64,000 nucleotides of DNA from Haloarchaeobius litoreus (GCF_024495425.1 NZ_JANHJR010000002.1:744001-808000); one strand, 5' to 3'. Positions 25,209 to 35,224 are shown, numbered from the stretch's first letter. Notes: generated by a model not told the origin, from the letters alone. Translations and numbers: made by a program.

Positions 25209-26945
25209 CTACAGGACGGTGCCGTGTTTCTTGTCCGGGAGGTCCTTCTCGACGGTCTCGTAGAACCGGAAGCGGTTCTCGAGCTCCGTACGGAGCGACG
25301 ACGGCGGCACGACGTCGTCGATGACGACCTCGCTCGCCATCCGGCGCACGTCGATGTCCTCGCGGTACTCCTCGCGCAGCTCGGCCTCGCGCTGGGCGCG
25401 CTCGTCGGGGTCGTCGATCTCGTTGAGCTTCCGCGCGTAGACGGCGTTGATGGCCGCCTCGGGGCCCATGATGGCGATCTCGCCGGACGGCAGCGCGATG
25501 GTGGACTCGGGGTCGTACGCGGGGCCGGACATGGCGTAGATGCCCGCGCCGTACGCCTTCCGGACGACGACGCACTGCTTGGGGACCGTCGCCGAGGAGG
25601 TGGCGTAGATCATCTTCTTGCCCTTCTCCAGGATGGCGTCCTTCTCGACCCCCGAGCCGGCCATGAAGCCCGGCGTGTCGGCGAGGTAGAGCAGGGGGAC
25701 GTTGAACGCGTCTGACTTCCAGATGAACTCCGCGGCCTTCTCGGCGGCGTCGGGGAAGATGGCCCCGGCGCGCTGGGCGGGCTGGTTGGCGACGATGCCG
25801 ACCGGCCGGCCGTCGATGCGGGCGTACGCCGTGATGATCTCCTTGCCGTAGTCCGGTCTGAGCTCGAAGTAGCTCCCCTCGTCGACGATGCGCTCGATGA
25901 CCCGCTCCATGTCGTAGCCCTTGTTCGGCTCCTGCGGGACGACCGAGTCGATGCCCTCGGGGGAGCGGGCGGGTGCCTTCGACTCGGCACGTGGGGGCTT
26001 CTCGTCGCTGTTGTCAGGCAGGTAGGTGACCAGCTGGGAGACGAGCTCGCGGGCGTGCTCCTCGCTCTCGGCGACGAGGTCGGCGCTCCCGGACTCGGTG
26101 GCGTGCATCTCCGGACCGCCGAGCTCCTGCATCGAGATGTCCTCGCCGGTGACCATCTTCACCATCCGCGGGGAGGCGATCGCCATCGCGGACATCCCCT
26201 CGACCATGATGGTGAAGTCGGCGAAGACGGGCGTGTAGGCGGCCCCCGCGATGCAGGGCCCGTAGAGGACACAGATCTGCGGGACGCGCCCGGAGAGCAT
26301 CGAGTGGTTGTAGTAGTACTTCCCGATGCCCTCGCGGTTGGCGAAGAAGCCCGTCTGCTGGTCGATGCGGCCGCCGGAGGAGTCCATCAGGTAGAGCACC
26401 GGCCGGCCGGTCTTCAGCGCGCGCTGTTGCATCCGGAGGAACTTCTCGACGCCCTTGGCGGCCATCGAGCCGCGCTTGACGGTCCAGTCGTTGGCCATGA
26501 AGTGGACGTCCCGTCCCTCGAACGTCGCCCCCCCGGTGATGAGCCCGTCTGCGGGGAGCTGGTCGTCGGCGTCGAACTCGGCGAACCTGCCGTCCTCGAA
26601 GAGAAAGGCGTCATCGTCGTCCTGATCGAACCACAGGTCGATGCGGTCCCTGACGAACAGCTTGCCCTCCTCGGGGAGCGTGTCCTTGTACTTCTCGGGG
26701 CCGCCCTCCAGGATCTCCTCGATCTGTTCGAGTAGCAGTTCCTCCCGCGCGGTCGGGCCGAGGTCCTCGTACTCCTCGGGGACGTCGGACTCGGCGTCGT
26801 CGCCCTCGGGAGCGTCGTGGCTCGCGGCCGGTACGTCGCTCCGACCGACGTACACCTCTACGTCGTCCCCGACGTGCTCGGCGAGCGCCGCGGCGATAGC
26901 CGACGCCTCCTCGGCCGACGCGCCCTCGCTGATGCGCACCTTCAT
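25209..26945 (-). CDS. Acyl-CoA carboxylase carboxyltransferase subunit with fused epsilon-like N terminus
   Basis: 578 residues. From about residue 60 on it is a biotin-dependent carboxyltransferase (PCCB/MmdA family). Visible are YLMDSSGGRIDQQTGFF, YGPCIAGAAYTPVF, TGEDISMQELGGPEMHA, LADTPGFMAGSGVEKDAI and the C-terminal AINAVYARKLNEI block. Residues 1-34 ([26 protein letters not shown]...) resemble the small epsilon/PccX subunit that is normally a separate protein; a 25-residue acidic linker joins them. Substrates of the family are propionyl-, acetyl- or methylmalonyl-CoA; no biotin carboxylase or biotin carrier is adjacent, so the substrate is open. A TATA-like stretch lies about 24-34 nt upstream. 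Confidence 0.88.
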   Translation of the reverse strand: MKVRISEGASAEEASAIAAALAEHVGDDVEVYVGRSDVPAASHDAPEGDDAESDVPEEYEDLGPTAREELLLEQIEEILEGGPEKYKDTLPEEGKLFVRDRIDLWFDQDDDDAFLFEDGRFAEFDADDQLPADGLITGGATFEGRDVHFMANDWTVKRGSMAAKGVEKFLRMQQRALKTGRPVLYLMDSSGGRIDQQTGFFANREGIGKYYYNHSMLSGRVPQICVLYGPCIAGAAYTPVFADFTIMVEGMSAMAIASPRMVKMVTGEDISMQELGGPEMHATESGSADLVAESEEHARELVSQLVTYLPDNSDEKPPRAESKAPARSPEGIDSVVPQEPNKGYDMERVIERIVDEGSYFELRPDYGKEIITAYARIDGRPVGIVANQPAQRAGAIFPDAAEKAAEFIWKSDAFNVPLLYLADTPGFMAGSGVEKDAILEKGKKMIYATSSATVPKQCVVVRKAYGAGIYAMSGPAYDPESTIALPSGEIAIMGPEAAINAVYARKLNEIDDPDERAQREAELREEYREDIDVRRMASEVVIDDVVPPSSLRTELENRFRFYETVEKDLPDKKHGTVL

Positions 26946-27035
26946 GTCTCGGGGTGCGCGGGGTTTCGTGAGAAAGGTTTCCCTTTCGGTTGCCGCAGTC
27001 GTTGCCGCGGCGTCACCGGTGCCCGAACAGCTCCG

Positions 27036-27896
27036 TCACTCCAGCGCGGACTCCAGCCGGTCGATGTACTCCTCGCTGCCGACGTGGACGGGGACGCGCT
27101 GGTGGAGTTCGGTCGGCTCGACCGACAGGAGCGACTGGCTGCCGTCCGAGGATGCCCCGCCGGCGGTCTCGACGACGTAGCCGATGGGGATGCCCTCGAA
27201 CTGGAGGCGGAGCTTTCCGTTTGGAGCGGATTCGAGGGCGGGGTACGCGAAGATTCCACCGTAGGTGACGACCTGGTTCACGTCGGCGATCATCGCGCCG
27301 CCGTAGCGGAGCTTCAGCTCGTCCTCGACCTCGTCGACGTAGGCCGCGAAGTCGTCGGGCCAGTCGGGGACGCGCCCGCCGAAGCCGTAGACCACGGCGT
27401 CGTCGGGGACGGTCACGTCGCGCTCGATGACGCCGCGTTCGTCGCCCGAGAGCTCGTACTCGTGGACGGCCCCGTCGCGCGCGACGAGCATCGTCGTCAC
27501 CGGGCCGTACAGCACGTAGCCGGCGGCGACGAGGTCCTCGCCGCGGGCCGGGAGTTCGGCGTCGTACACGCCGAAGATGGTTCCCATCGCGTTGTTCGAC
27601 TTGAGGTTCGAGGAGCCGTCGAGCGGGTCGACCGCGACCGCGACGCCCTCGCCGCAGTCGACGATGTCGGGGCGCTCCTCGCTGGCGTACTGGCCGACGC
27701 CGTCGATGCTCGACAGGCGGTCCTCGAGCAGGCCGTCGGCCCACACGTCGGCCTCGACCTGTTCGTCGCCGCTCGGGTTCTCCTCGTCGACGGTGCCGCG
27801 GCGGCCGACGAGTCCCTGCCGGATCTCCGGTGCGGTCTCCGCGATGACGTCGACGACCGCGTCGACGGTCGAATCGGACCCTCCCTCCTGCATCAT
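27036..27896 (-). CDS. fbp: Fructose-1,6-bisphosphatase, class I
   Basis: 286 residues. Metal-binding motif [13 protein letters not shown] is complete, preceded by EERPDIV with the glutamates, and [23 protein letters not shown] supplies the substrate-side residues. Hydrolyses fructose-1,6-bisphosphate to fructose-6-phosphate, a committed step of gluconeogenesis. The ATG at 27896 overlaps the aldolase stop by 4 nt (ATGA at 27893-27896), giving translational coupling. The next ATG (27893) is possible but less likely for that reason. Confidence 0.95.
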   Translation of the reverse strand: MMQEGGSDSTVDAVVDVIAETAPEIRQGLVGRRGTVDEENPSGDEQVEADVWADGLLEDRLSSIDGVGQYASEERPDIVDCGEGVAVAVDPLDGSSNLKSNNAMGTIFGVYDAELPARGEDLVAAGYVLYGPVTTMLVARDGAVHEYELSGDERGVIERDVTVPDDAVVYGFGGRVPDWPDDFAAYVDEVEDELKLRYGGAMIADVNQVVTYGGIFAYPALESAPNGKLRLQFEGIPIGYVVETAGGASSDGSQSLLSVEPTELHQRVPVHVGSEEYIDRLESALE

Positions 27897-28684
27897 CGGT
27901 CCAGCGCTTCCTCGGCGGACGCGCCCTCGTAGATGACCGCTTCGAGGGCGTCGAGGATCTCGCGCGGGTTCTCGCGCTGCCAGACGTTCCGGCCGACCGC
28001 GAGGCCCTTGCCGCCGGCCGCGATGCAGCCCTCGACCTGCTTGAGGAACGCGTAGTCGTCGGTCTTCGACCCGCCGGACATGACGACCTTGACCTTACCT
28101 GCGGCGTCGACCGCCCACTCCATGTTCTCCGGCGACCCGGGGTACTTGACCTTCGCCACGTCGGCACCGAGCTCGAGCGCCTGCCGGGCCGCGTAGGCGA
28201 TGGTCTCGGGGTCGCGGTCGTTCTTCAGGCCCTGGCCGCGCGGGTAGGACCACATGACCATCGGGACGTCGTGCTTCCGGGCGTCCTCCTGGGCCTTCCG
28301 GAACTCCTCGGCCATCTCGATCTCGTTGTTCGAGCCGCCGTAGAGGGTGAAGCCGAGCGCGTCGGCACCGCACTCCTCGACTGCGTAGTCGACGGAGCAG
28401 TTCACCGCGGAGTCCGGCTCGCCCATCCAGAGGTTCGACGTGCCGTTGAGCTTCATGAGGAGGTTCACGTCGTCCTCGTAGGAGGGGTAGTACGCCTCGG
28501 CGACGCCCTTCTGGACGGCCATCGCGGTGACGGCGTCGTGTGTCCCCACGTCGAACACCGTCGACGGGTCGATCGTCTCGGGGACCGGCTCGAAGTCGAC
28601 GGGACCATGCTCCAGCCCGTGGTCCATCGCGAGAATCAGTACCTTTCCGTCGCGGACGATGGGTGAGTCGTCGATGGGTCGCAT
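27893..28684 (-). CDS. fba: Fructose-bisphosphate aldolase, archaeal class I (DhnA type)
   Basis: 263 residues. Seen: [11 protein letters not shown], the [12 protein letters not shown] strand, [27 protein letters not shown] with the Schiff-base lysine, [11 protein letters not shown] and [17 protein letters not shown] phosphate loop. Condenses DHAP and glyceraldehyde-3-phosphate. It could also be a related DhnA aldolase, but the overlap with fbp makes the gluconeogenic assignment strong. The TATA box (complement of ctattaaagc, 28709-28718) lies 25-34 nt upstream of the ATG. Confidence 0.94.
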   Translation of the reverse strand: MRPIDDSPIVRDGKVLILAMDHGLEHGPVDFEPVPETIDPSTVFDVGTHDAVTAMAVQKGVAEAYYPSYEDDVNLLMKLNGTSNLWMGEPDSAVNCSVDYAVEECGADALGFTLYGGSNNEIEMAEEFRKAQEDARKHDVPMVMWSYPRGQGLKNDRDPETIAYAARQALELGADVAKVKYPGSPENMEWAVDAAGKVKVVMSGGSKTDDYAFLKQVEGCIAAGGKGLAVGRNVWQRENPREILDALEAVIYEGASAEEALDR

Positions 28685-28846
28685 TCGGTTGCAAGTTCCA
28701 CGAACCGACTATTAAAGCGTGGTGTTCGGAACGGGGTATCGAACGAACGCACGAGGCGGCTGTAGAGCGCCGCTACTGGCGGCTCGGTGGCGCTGTCGAA
28801 TCGGAGAAAACACACTACAGCGGTAGTAAATTTTTGGGAACGTTCT

Positions 28847-29416
28847 TCACTCCCGCTGGAACGCCTCGCGCGCCGAGAACCGCCACGTTCTCGCCTGCAT
28901 CACGTTCACCTCCAGCGCCGCCGCCAGCGCGGACGCGTCGACCCACGCGAGCTGGCGGACCGACGTGATGCCCGCCTCGGCGAGCTGGTCGGCCACCCAG
29001 TCGTCGACGACCGCCTCGACCGGCGTTGGACGCACCCGCCCGGCCCAGATGTCGACGGGTTCGCGCTCGACCGGGTCGTACCCCCGCACGCCGAGTTCCT
29101 CCCAGTCGCTCGTCGAGGCCGCGACCCAGTCCCGCTCGTCGTCCTGCAGCCCGCCCATCGACTCCGCGCGCTCGTCCAGTCCGTCGCCCAGCGTCGACGA
29201 CCACGAGAGCGAGTACTCCCGGCGGAGGTCGGTCGCCACGCCCTGCTCGACGCCCGCCTCGACCAGGTCCGTGTACGTCACCCGCTTCTCGGTCACGTCG
29301 CTCGTCGTGACACCTGCCTCCGTCAGCTGGGCCGCCGCCACCGGCGTGACCCCGTCCAGGCCAGCCAGCGTCTCGGCATCGGCTACCAGCTCCTCGCCAC
29401 CGTCGTTCGTGCCCAT
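28847..29416 (-). CDS. Helix-hairpin-helix repeat protein
   Basis: 189 residues. Contains several HhH-like units: LAGLDGVTPVAAAQLTEAGV near the N terminus, then TYTDLVEAGVEQGVATDLRREY, and WVADQLAEAGITSVRQLAWVDASALAAALEVNV near the C terminus. Such pairs bind DNA backbone without sequence specificity. The family looks like a conserved haloarchaeal one (I recall DUF7409, unchecked). The stop abuts a region that carries a T-rich stretch on the minus strand (about 28806-28812). No partner gene is evident. Confidence 0.75.
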   Translation of the reverse strand: MGTNDGGEELVADAETLAGLDGVTPVAAAQLTEAGVTTSDVTEKRVTYTDLVEAGVEQGVATDLRREYSLSWSSTLGDGLDERAESMGGLQDDERDWVAASTSDWEELGVRGYDPVEREPVDIWAGRVRPTPVEAVVDDWVADQLAEAGITSVRQLAWVDASALAAALEVNVMQARTWRFSAREAFQRE

Positions 29417-29607
29417 CCGTCACTGTTGTTCTCTCCAGCACCCGTCTTGAATGTTGGTGTGCCGGCCGTGATTCGTGGAACCGAACGTGAGTGTTCGGCC
29501 ACGTGTCATCTCCGGTTCGATGGTCCGCGTGCACGCCTCGCGACGCGCGCTCCGGGTCCTTTTTCTCGACGGCTCTCCTTCCCCGAGACGATACTGTCCC
29601 CCAACCC

Positions 29608-30615
29608 ATGAGAGGACTCTCGAAACGGTGGCTCCAGCACAACCAGGTCGCCGTCTACGCCGTCTACGTCCTCGTCGCAATCGCCGTGGGCCTCGGCCTC
29701 CCGAGCGTGAGCTCGTCGCTGGAGACGGTCATCAACCCCGTGCTGGCCGTGCTGCTGTACGTGACGTTCCTGGAGATCCCGTTCGTCCGCATCCGCCGTG
29801 CGTTCCGGAACCGGCGGTTCATGCTCGCCGCCCTCGGGACGAACTTCCTCCTGGTGCCGGTCGTCGCCTTCGGGCTCACCCGGTTCCTCCCCGACGGGTC
29901 GGTGCTGCTCGTCGGCACGCTGATGGTGCTGCTGACGCCGTGTATCGACTACGTCATCACGTTCACGGAGCTCGCCGGCGGTGACGCCGAGCAGATAACC
30001 GCCGCCACGCCGGCGCTGATGCTCGTGCAGTTGCTGCTGCTGCCGGCCTACCTCTGGCTGTTCGTGGGGCCCGAGGTGGCCGAGTTCATCGAGGCCGGGC
30101 CGTTCGTCGAGGCGTTCGTCGTCATCATCGCCCTGCCGTTGCTGCTCGCGTGGGGGACCGAGTTCGGGGCGGAGCGGTCGGGGCGGGCCGCACGCTGGCA
30201 GGACGCGATGGGCTGGCTGCCGGTGCCGATGATGGGCGTGACCCTGTTCGTGGTCATCGGCTCGCAGCTCCCCCGGGTCCAGGACTCCATCGGCCGCATC
30301 GCCGCTGTCGTCCCGGTGTACGTGGCCTTCCTCGTCGTCATGCCGCTGGTGGGACGACTGGTGGCCGGTCAGTTCGGGATGGGCGTGGGCGAGAGCCGGG
30401 CGCTCGTGTTCACGTCCGTCACGCGGAACTCGCTGGTCGTCCTCCCGCTTGCGCTCGCGCTGCCGGCGGGCTACGAACTCGTACCGGCCGTCGTCGTCAC
30501 GCAGACGCTGGTCGAACTCTCGGGGATGGTCGTCCTCACGCGGGTCGTCCCGGCGTGGCTGGTCCCCGACTCGTTCGCGTCCGGCACGGTGGTCGAGGGC
30601 GGGGTCGGGGACTGA
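29608..30615 (+). CDS. ACR3-like arsenite/anion permease (BASS superfamily)
   Basis: 335 residues, about ten membrane segments. LLTPCIDYVITFTELAGGDA resembles the ACR3 signature with its conserved cysteine in TM4, and SVTRNSLVVLPLALALP matches the TM9 region of the BART/BASS fold. ACR3 proteins export arsenite by proton antiport. No arsR or arsC is beside it, and the closest ars-like gene is the Get3/ArsA homologue 29 kb away, so the substrate is uncertain. The ATG at 29608 opens MRGLSKRWLQHNQ; the upstream extension is low-complexity. Confidence 0.78.
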   Translation: MRGLSKRWLQHNQVAVYAVYVLVAIAVGLGLPSVSSSLETVINPVLAVLLYVTFLEIPFVRIRRAFRNRRFMLAALGTNFLLVPVVAFGLTRFLPDGSVLLVGTLMVLLTPCIDYVITFTELAGGDAEQITAATPALMLVQLLLLPAYLWLFVGPEVAEFIEAGPFVEAFVVIIALPLLLAWGTEFGAERSGRAARWQDAMGWLPVPMMGVTLFVVIGSQLPRVQDSIGRIAAVVPVYVAFLVVMPLVGRLVAGQFGMGVGESRALVFTSVTRNSLVVLPLALALPAGYELVPAVVVTQTLVELSGMVVLTRVVPAWLVPDSFASGTVVEGGVGD

Positions 30616-30652
30616 CTGCCGTCCGTCGACCACTTCCGCCCCGGCCACCGAA

Positions 30653-30662
30653 CGTCTATAAC
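30653..30662 (+). promoter_or_regulatory. TATA box of mre11-rad50
   Basis: The sequence cgtctataac lies 23-32 nt before the ATG at 30685, favouring that start over the ATG two codons earlier. It is the only promoter-like element before the two-gene operon. Confidence 0.6.
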
Positions 30663-30684
30663 AGGGGAGGCGATAGGGGTGGGT

Positions 30685-32064
30685 ATGACACGGGTGATCC
30701 ACACCGCCGACACCCACCTCGGATACCGGCAGTACCACTCGCCCGAGCGCCAGCGGGACTTCCTCCGGGCGTTCGAGCGGGTGGTCGCGGACGCCGTCGA
30801 GGACGACGTGGACGCGGTGGTCCACGCGGGCGACCTGTTCCACGACCGACGCCCCGGACTCAGGGACCTCCAGGGGACCGTTGCGGCGCTCCGCGAGCTC
30901 GCCGACGCCGGAATTCCGTTCCTCGCCGTGGTCGGCAACCACGAGGGCAAGCGCGACGGGCAGTGGCTCGACCTGTTCGAGGACCTCGGACTCGCCACCA
31001 GACTGGACGCCGAACCGCACGTGATCGGTGACACGGCGTTCTACGGGCTCGACTTCGTGCCGCGGTCGCGTCGGGAGGACCTGGACTACGAGTTCGCCGA
31101 ACACGACGCCGACTACGCGATGCTGGTGAGCCACGGGCTGTTCGAGCCGTTCGCGCACGCCGACTGGGACACGGAACGGCTGCTCACCGAGTCCAGCGTC
31201 GACTTCGACGCGCTGCTGCTCGGCGACAATCACGCGCCGGGCGTCGAGGAGGTCGACGGGACGTGGGTCACCTACTGTGGGTCGACCGAACGCGCGAGTG
31301 CGACGGAGCGCGACGACCGGGGCTACAACATCGTCGCCACCGAGGAAGAGACGGTCGCCATCAGCCGCCGGGGCATCCCGGACACGCGGCCGTTCCGGTT
31401 CGTCGACGTAGAGTTGAAGGAGGGCGAGGGCGTCGAGCGCGTCCGCGAGGCGGTACGCGAGCACGACTGCGAGGACGCCGTCGTCGTCGTCACCGTGACT
31501 GGCGACGGCGAGCCCGTCTCCCCCGCGCCGGTCGAGGAGCTCGCCATCGACCGCGGCGCGCTGGTCGCCCGGGTGAACGACCGCCGGGAGTTCGACGAGG
31601 AGCAGGAGGTCGACGTGACGTTCGCGGACCCGGACGAGGCCGTCCGGGAGCGCGTCCGCGAACTGGGGCTGAGCCAGGCCGCCCGCGACGTGGACGAGGC
31701 GGTCCGCGCGTCGAAGGTCGCCGACTCGAACGTCCGCGACTCCGTGAAGGAGCGCGTCGAGAGCATCGTCGACGACGGCGACCTCGACGCCTTCGAGGGC
31801 GCGGAGCCGGCGGACGAGGACGTGTCCGACGACGTGGCTGGCGACGACCCGGCCGAGGACGAGTCGCCTGACGAGGCCAGCGGGGACGAACCACCTGAGT
31901 CGGAGCCGGCGTCGACCGACGGCGGTGACACGGTGGTTGCCGAACCCGACGAGACCACCGAGAGCGACGGCACGCTCGACGAACCCGAAGACGACCCCGC
32001 AGGGGACGCCGACGGACAGGCCGGCGGAACCGACTCGCAGTCCTCCATGGAGGAGTTCCTGTGA
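30685..32064 (+). CDS. mre11: DNA double-strand break repair nuclease Mre11
   Basis: 459 residues. Calcineurin-like phosphoesterase motifs in order: HTADTHLGYRQY (I), HAGDLFHDRRP (II), VVGNHEGKR (III), VSHG and a GDNHAP site in place of the usual GHxH. It trims DNA ends with Rad50. The last about 130 residues form a very acidic Ser/Asp/Glu/Pro tail, longer than in bacteria. It ends in SSMEEFL. The stop overlaps the rad50 start (GTGA, 32061-32064). A TATA box at 30653-30662 supports a leaderless start at 30685. Confidence 0.95.
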   Translation: MTRVIHTADTHLGYRQYHSPERQRDFLRAFERVVADAVEDDVDAVVHAGDLFHDRRPGLRDLQGTVAALRELADAGIPFLAVVGNHEGKRDGQWLDLFEDLGLATRLDAEPHVIGDTAFYGLDFVPRSRREDLDYEFAEHDADYAMLVSHGLFEPFAHADWDTERLLTESSVDFDALLLGDNHAPGVEEVDGTWVTYCGSTERASATERDDRGYNIVATEEETVAISRRGIPDTRPFRFVDVELKEGEGVERVREAVREHDCEDAVVVVTVTGDGEPVSPAPVEELAIDRGALVARVNDRREFDEEQEVDVTFADPDEAVRERVRELGLSQAARDVDEAVRASKVADSNVRDSVKERVESIVDDGDLDAFEGAEPADEDVSDDVAGDDPAEDESPDEASGDEPPESEPASTDGGDTVVAEPDETTESDGTLDEPEDDPAGDADGQAGGTDSQSSMEEFL

Positions 32065-34766
32065 GGGTCGACCGCCTTCGCCTCTCGAACTTCAAGTGCT
32101 ACGGCGAGGCCGACCTCGGTCTCGACCGCGGCGTCACCGTCGTCCACGGCGTCAACGGCAGCGGGAAGTCGAGTCTGCTGGAGGCCTGCTTCTTCGCGCT
32201 GTACGGCTCGGCGGCCATCCCGGGCACCCGCGAGGACGTCATCCGGACCGGCGAGGAGGAGTGCGAGGTCGAGCTCTGGTTCCGCCACGACGGGACCGAC
32301 TACCACCTCGAACGGGGGCTGAAGGACTACGGCGACCGGGTCTCCCACGACTGTCTGCTGGAAGGCGGCGACGCCTCCTGGGAGGGCCCGAGCTCGGTCG
32401 ATTCGGCCATCACGAACCTGCTGCGGATGGACGCGGATGCGTTCGTCAACTGCGCGTACGTCCGCCAGGGCGAGGTGAACAAGCTCATCCACGCGAGCCC
32501 GAGCACCCGCCAGGACATCATCGACGACCTGCTGCAACTCGGCAAGCTGGAGGAGTACAGAGAGCGCGCCAGCGAGGCCCGACTGGGCGTGAACGACGTG
32601 CTCGACAACGCTCGCGGCCGGAAGGAGAGCCTCGACGAGCAGGTCGCGGAGAAGGAGGCGAAAGGGCTGCACGACCAGCTGAACGAGCTCCAGAGCGAGC
32701 TCAACGGGACCAGAGACGAGATAGAGCGGCTGGAGGGCAACGTCGAAGAGGCGGAGGCGACCCGCGACGAGGCCCAGGCGGTCCTCGACGACCACGAGGA
32801 GAAGCGCGCGGAGCTGGAATCGGTCGAGTCCGACGTGAGCGAGCTGCAGGACGCCATCACGGAGACCGAACGCGAGCGCGAGGAGCTGAAGACTCGCATC
32901 GCCGAGCGCAAGGAGGGCCTCGACGACCTGCGCGCGGAGCGCGACGAACTCCTCGACGAGGTCGACCTGCCCGACGCGAGCGACCTGCCCGACGACATCG
33001 GCGTCGACGCGGACGACACGCCCGCGCTGGTCGACCACCAGCTCGACGAGCTCGAGGCCGAGGCCGAGGAGCTGCAGGAGCGCATCAACGAGCTCTCGGT
33101 CGAGATCGGCACGAGATCGGACGAGGCCGACCGGCTGGCCGAGCGCGCCGACGAACTGGAGAACGAGGCCGAGCAGAGGCGCGAGGAGGCGACAGAACTC
33201 GAAGCCGAGGCCGAGGAGGCCGACGCCGACCTCGACGACCTGCGCGAGAAGCTCGACGGCTTCGACGACGACATCGAGAGCCACCGCGAGGCGTTCGACG
33301 ACGCGCCCGTCGAGTTCGGCGATGCGGAGTCGCACCTCGACGACCTCCGCGACGAGCGCGAGGAACTGCGCGAGGAGGCCAGCGACCTGCGAACCGGGGT
33401 CCAGACGCTCCGGACCCGCATCGAGGAGGGCGAGGCGCTGCTCGACGAGGGCAAGTGCCCCGAGTGTGGCCAGCCCGTCGACGGCTCGCCGCACGTCGAC
33501 TCGCTGGACGACGACCGCGCCGCGCTCGAATCGAAGGAAGGTGAACTCGACGAGCTGGAATCCAGGATCGAGGCCCTCGACGAGCGCATCGACCGCGCCA
33601 AGGCCCTGCGCGAGGCCGAGCGGGAGGTCGCGAGCCTGCGCGAGAACCGCGACAACCTGGAACAGCTCCGCGAGCAGAAGGCCGGGAACGTCGCGGAGAA
33701 GCGCGAACGTGCCGCCGACCTGCGTGAGGAGGCCGACGCGCTGGAGTCCGAGGCCGCGGAGAAGCGCGAGGACGCCGAGTCGACTCGCGAGGCCGCCGAC
33801 GAGCTGCGGACCGACCTCGGCGAGGCCAACGGTGGACGCGCCACGGTGAAAGCCACCATGGAGACGCTGGAGCGGCTCTCGGAGCTGTTCGGCGCGGTCG
33901 ACTCCGCCGGGGCCGATGTCGAGCGACTGCGGGACGAGCGCGCCAGCAAGGCCGAACTCAACGAGGAGCGCCGGGAACGCCTCGCCGAGAAGCGCGAGCG
34001 GAAACGGGAGCTCGAGTCGAAGGTCGACGAGGGGCGCGTCGAGAAGGCCCGCAGCGAGAAAGAGCGCGCAGACGAGTACCTCGAGCAGGCGACCGAGGCG
34101 CTCGAAGCGCTCGAATCGGAGGAGGCGGACCTTCGCGACCGCATCGGCGGCGTCCGGAACGAGATCGAGGAGCTGGAGTCGCTGCGCGACCGGCGCGACG
34201 CCGTGGCCGAACGCGTCGACGCGCTCGAATCGTTGTACGACGAGGCGCAGGACCTCCAGGAGATGTACAGCGACCTGCGTGCCGAGCTCCGGCGGCGGAA
34301 CGTCGAGACGCTCGAACGGATGCTCAACGAGACGTTCGACCTGGTGTACCAGAACGACTCGTACTCGCACATCGAGCTCTCGGGCGACTACGAGCTGACG
34401 GTGTACCAGAAGGACGGCGAGACGCTCGACCCCGAGCAGCTCTCCGGCGGCGAGCGCGCGCTGTTCAACCTGAGCTTGCGCTGTGCCATCTACCGGCTGC
34501 TGTCGGAGGGTGTGGAGGGGGCAGCGCCCATGCCGCCGCTCATCCTCGACGAGCCCACCGTCTTCCTCGACTCCGGGCACGTCTCGCAGCTGCTCACGCT
34601 CGTCGAGACGATGCGTACCGAGTACGGCGTCGAGCAGATCATCCTCGTCAGCCACGACGAGGAGCTCGTCGGCGCGGCGGACTCGCTGGTCCACGTCGAG
34701 AAGGACCCGACGACCAACCGGTCGACGGTCACGCGCGGGAAGCGGCCGATTCCCGGGCTGGACTGA
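32061..34766 (+). CDS. rad50: DNA double-strand break repair ATPase Rad50
   Basis: 901 residues; SMC-like ABC ATPase. N-terminal Walker A HGVNGSGKSSLLEACF (about 29-44), a long Glu/Arg/Asp-rich coiled coil, the zinc hook CPECGQPV (Cys466/Cys469), the return coiled coil, the signature LSGGERALFNLSLR and Walker B LILDEPTVFLDSG near the C terminus. Partner of Mre11, holding DNA ends. GTG start overlapping the mre11 stop by 4 nt shows tight coupling. The end lies 5 nt from the convergent gene at 34772. Confidence 0.96.
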   Translation: MRVDRLRLSNFKCYGEADLGLDRGVTVVHGVNGSGKSSLLEACFFALYGSAAIPGTREDVIRTGEEECEVELWFRHDGTDYHLERGLKDYGDRVSHDCLLEGGDASWEGPSSVDSAITNLLRMDADAFVNCAYVRQGEVNKLIHASPSTRQDIIDDLLQLGKLEEYRERASEARLGVNDVLDNARGRKESLDEQVAEKEAKGLHDQLNELQSELNGTRDEIERLEGNVEEAEATRDEAQAVLDDHEEKRAELESVESDVSELQDAITETEREREELKTRIAERKEGLDDLRAERDELLDEVDLPDASDLPDDIGVDADDTPALVDHQLDELEAEAEELQERINELSVEIGTRSDEADRLAERADELENEAEQRREEATELEAEAEEADADLDDLREKLDGFDDDIESHREAFDDAPVEFGDAESHLDDLRDEREELREEASDLRTGVQTLRTRIEEGEALLDEGKCPECGQPVDGSPHVDSLDDDRAALESKEGELDELESRIEALDERIDRAKALREAEREVASLRENRDNLEQLREQKAGNVAEKRERAADLREEADALESEAAEKREDAESTREAADELRTDLGEANGGRATVKATMETLERLSELFGAVDSAGADVERLRDERASKAELNEERRERLAEKRERKRELESKVDEGRVEKARSEKERADEYLEQATEALEALESEEADLRDRIGGVRNEIEELESLRDRRDAVAERVDALESLYDEAQDLQEMYSDLRAELRRRNVETLERMLNETFDLVYQNDSYSHIELSGDYELTVYQKDGETLDPEQLSGGERALFNLSLRCAIYRLLSEGVEGAAPMPPLILDEPTVFLDSGHVSQLLTLVETMRTEYGVEQIILVSHDEELVGAADSLVHVEKDPTTNRSTVTRGKRPIPGLD

Positions 34767-34771
34767 CGGTC

Positions 34772-35200
34772 CTACTCGTTCTCGCGGAGTGCCGTGACGC
34801 CTTCCCTCGCGAGGTCCGTCGCCGCGTAGCCACGCTCACCGGCGACGCGTGCTTCCTCGACGAGCCCGGCGGCACGGAACTCGGTCAACAGCCCGAGCAG
34901 GTCGCTCTCGCAGAGGTCGTAGTCGGCGAGGAGGTCCCGCACCGCGACGGTCTCGCGGTCGACGAGCTCGACGAGGAGGCCGAGCGAGCGGTCGTCGTGG
35001 GTGGCACTCATGATTCGGCGCACTGCGGGCGGGACGGCACCGGCGGCGACCGCGAGCGCGGACCCGTCGTCGACGGCGGCGAGGCTGTCGTTCGGTCGGA
35101 ACTCCTCGACACCGGTCTCGGGGTCGCGTACCAGCGTCGACTCGCCGGACTCTTTGACCACCAGGAACAGCTGGCCGTCCTCGTCGCGGACCGTTCGCAT
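34772..35200 (-). CDS. Conserved haloarchaeal winged-helix-like protein
   Basis: 142 residues. Starts with a beta-rich block (MRTVRDEDGQLFLVVKESGESTLVRDPETG) and continues with a helical region containing LGLLVELVDRETVAVRDLLADYDLCESDLLGLLTEFRAAGLVEEARV, the helix-turn-helix plus wing pattern of winged-helix proteins. I recall it as DUF7346 (unchecked). It is convergent with rad50 and 24 nt downstream of a small membrane protein gene in the same direction, so probably its operon partner. Confidence 0.72.
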   Translation of the reverse strand: MRTVRDEDGQLFLVVKESGESTLVRDPETGVEEFRPNDSLAAVDDGSALAVAAGAVPPAVRRIMSATHDDRSLGLLVELVDRETVAVRDLLADYDLCESDLLGLLTEFRAAGLVEEARVAGERGYAATDLAREGVTALRENE

Positions 35201-35224
35201 GGCTTGCGGTTCGGGCGCGAGAGG

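Noticed and set aside
31323-34694. Open frame of 1123 residues antisense to mre11-rad50
   Set aside because: Composition mirrors the Glu/Arg-rich coiled coil of Rad50 and it has no independent motifs or promoter.
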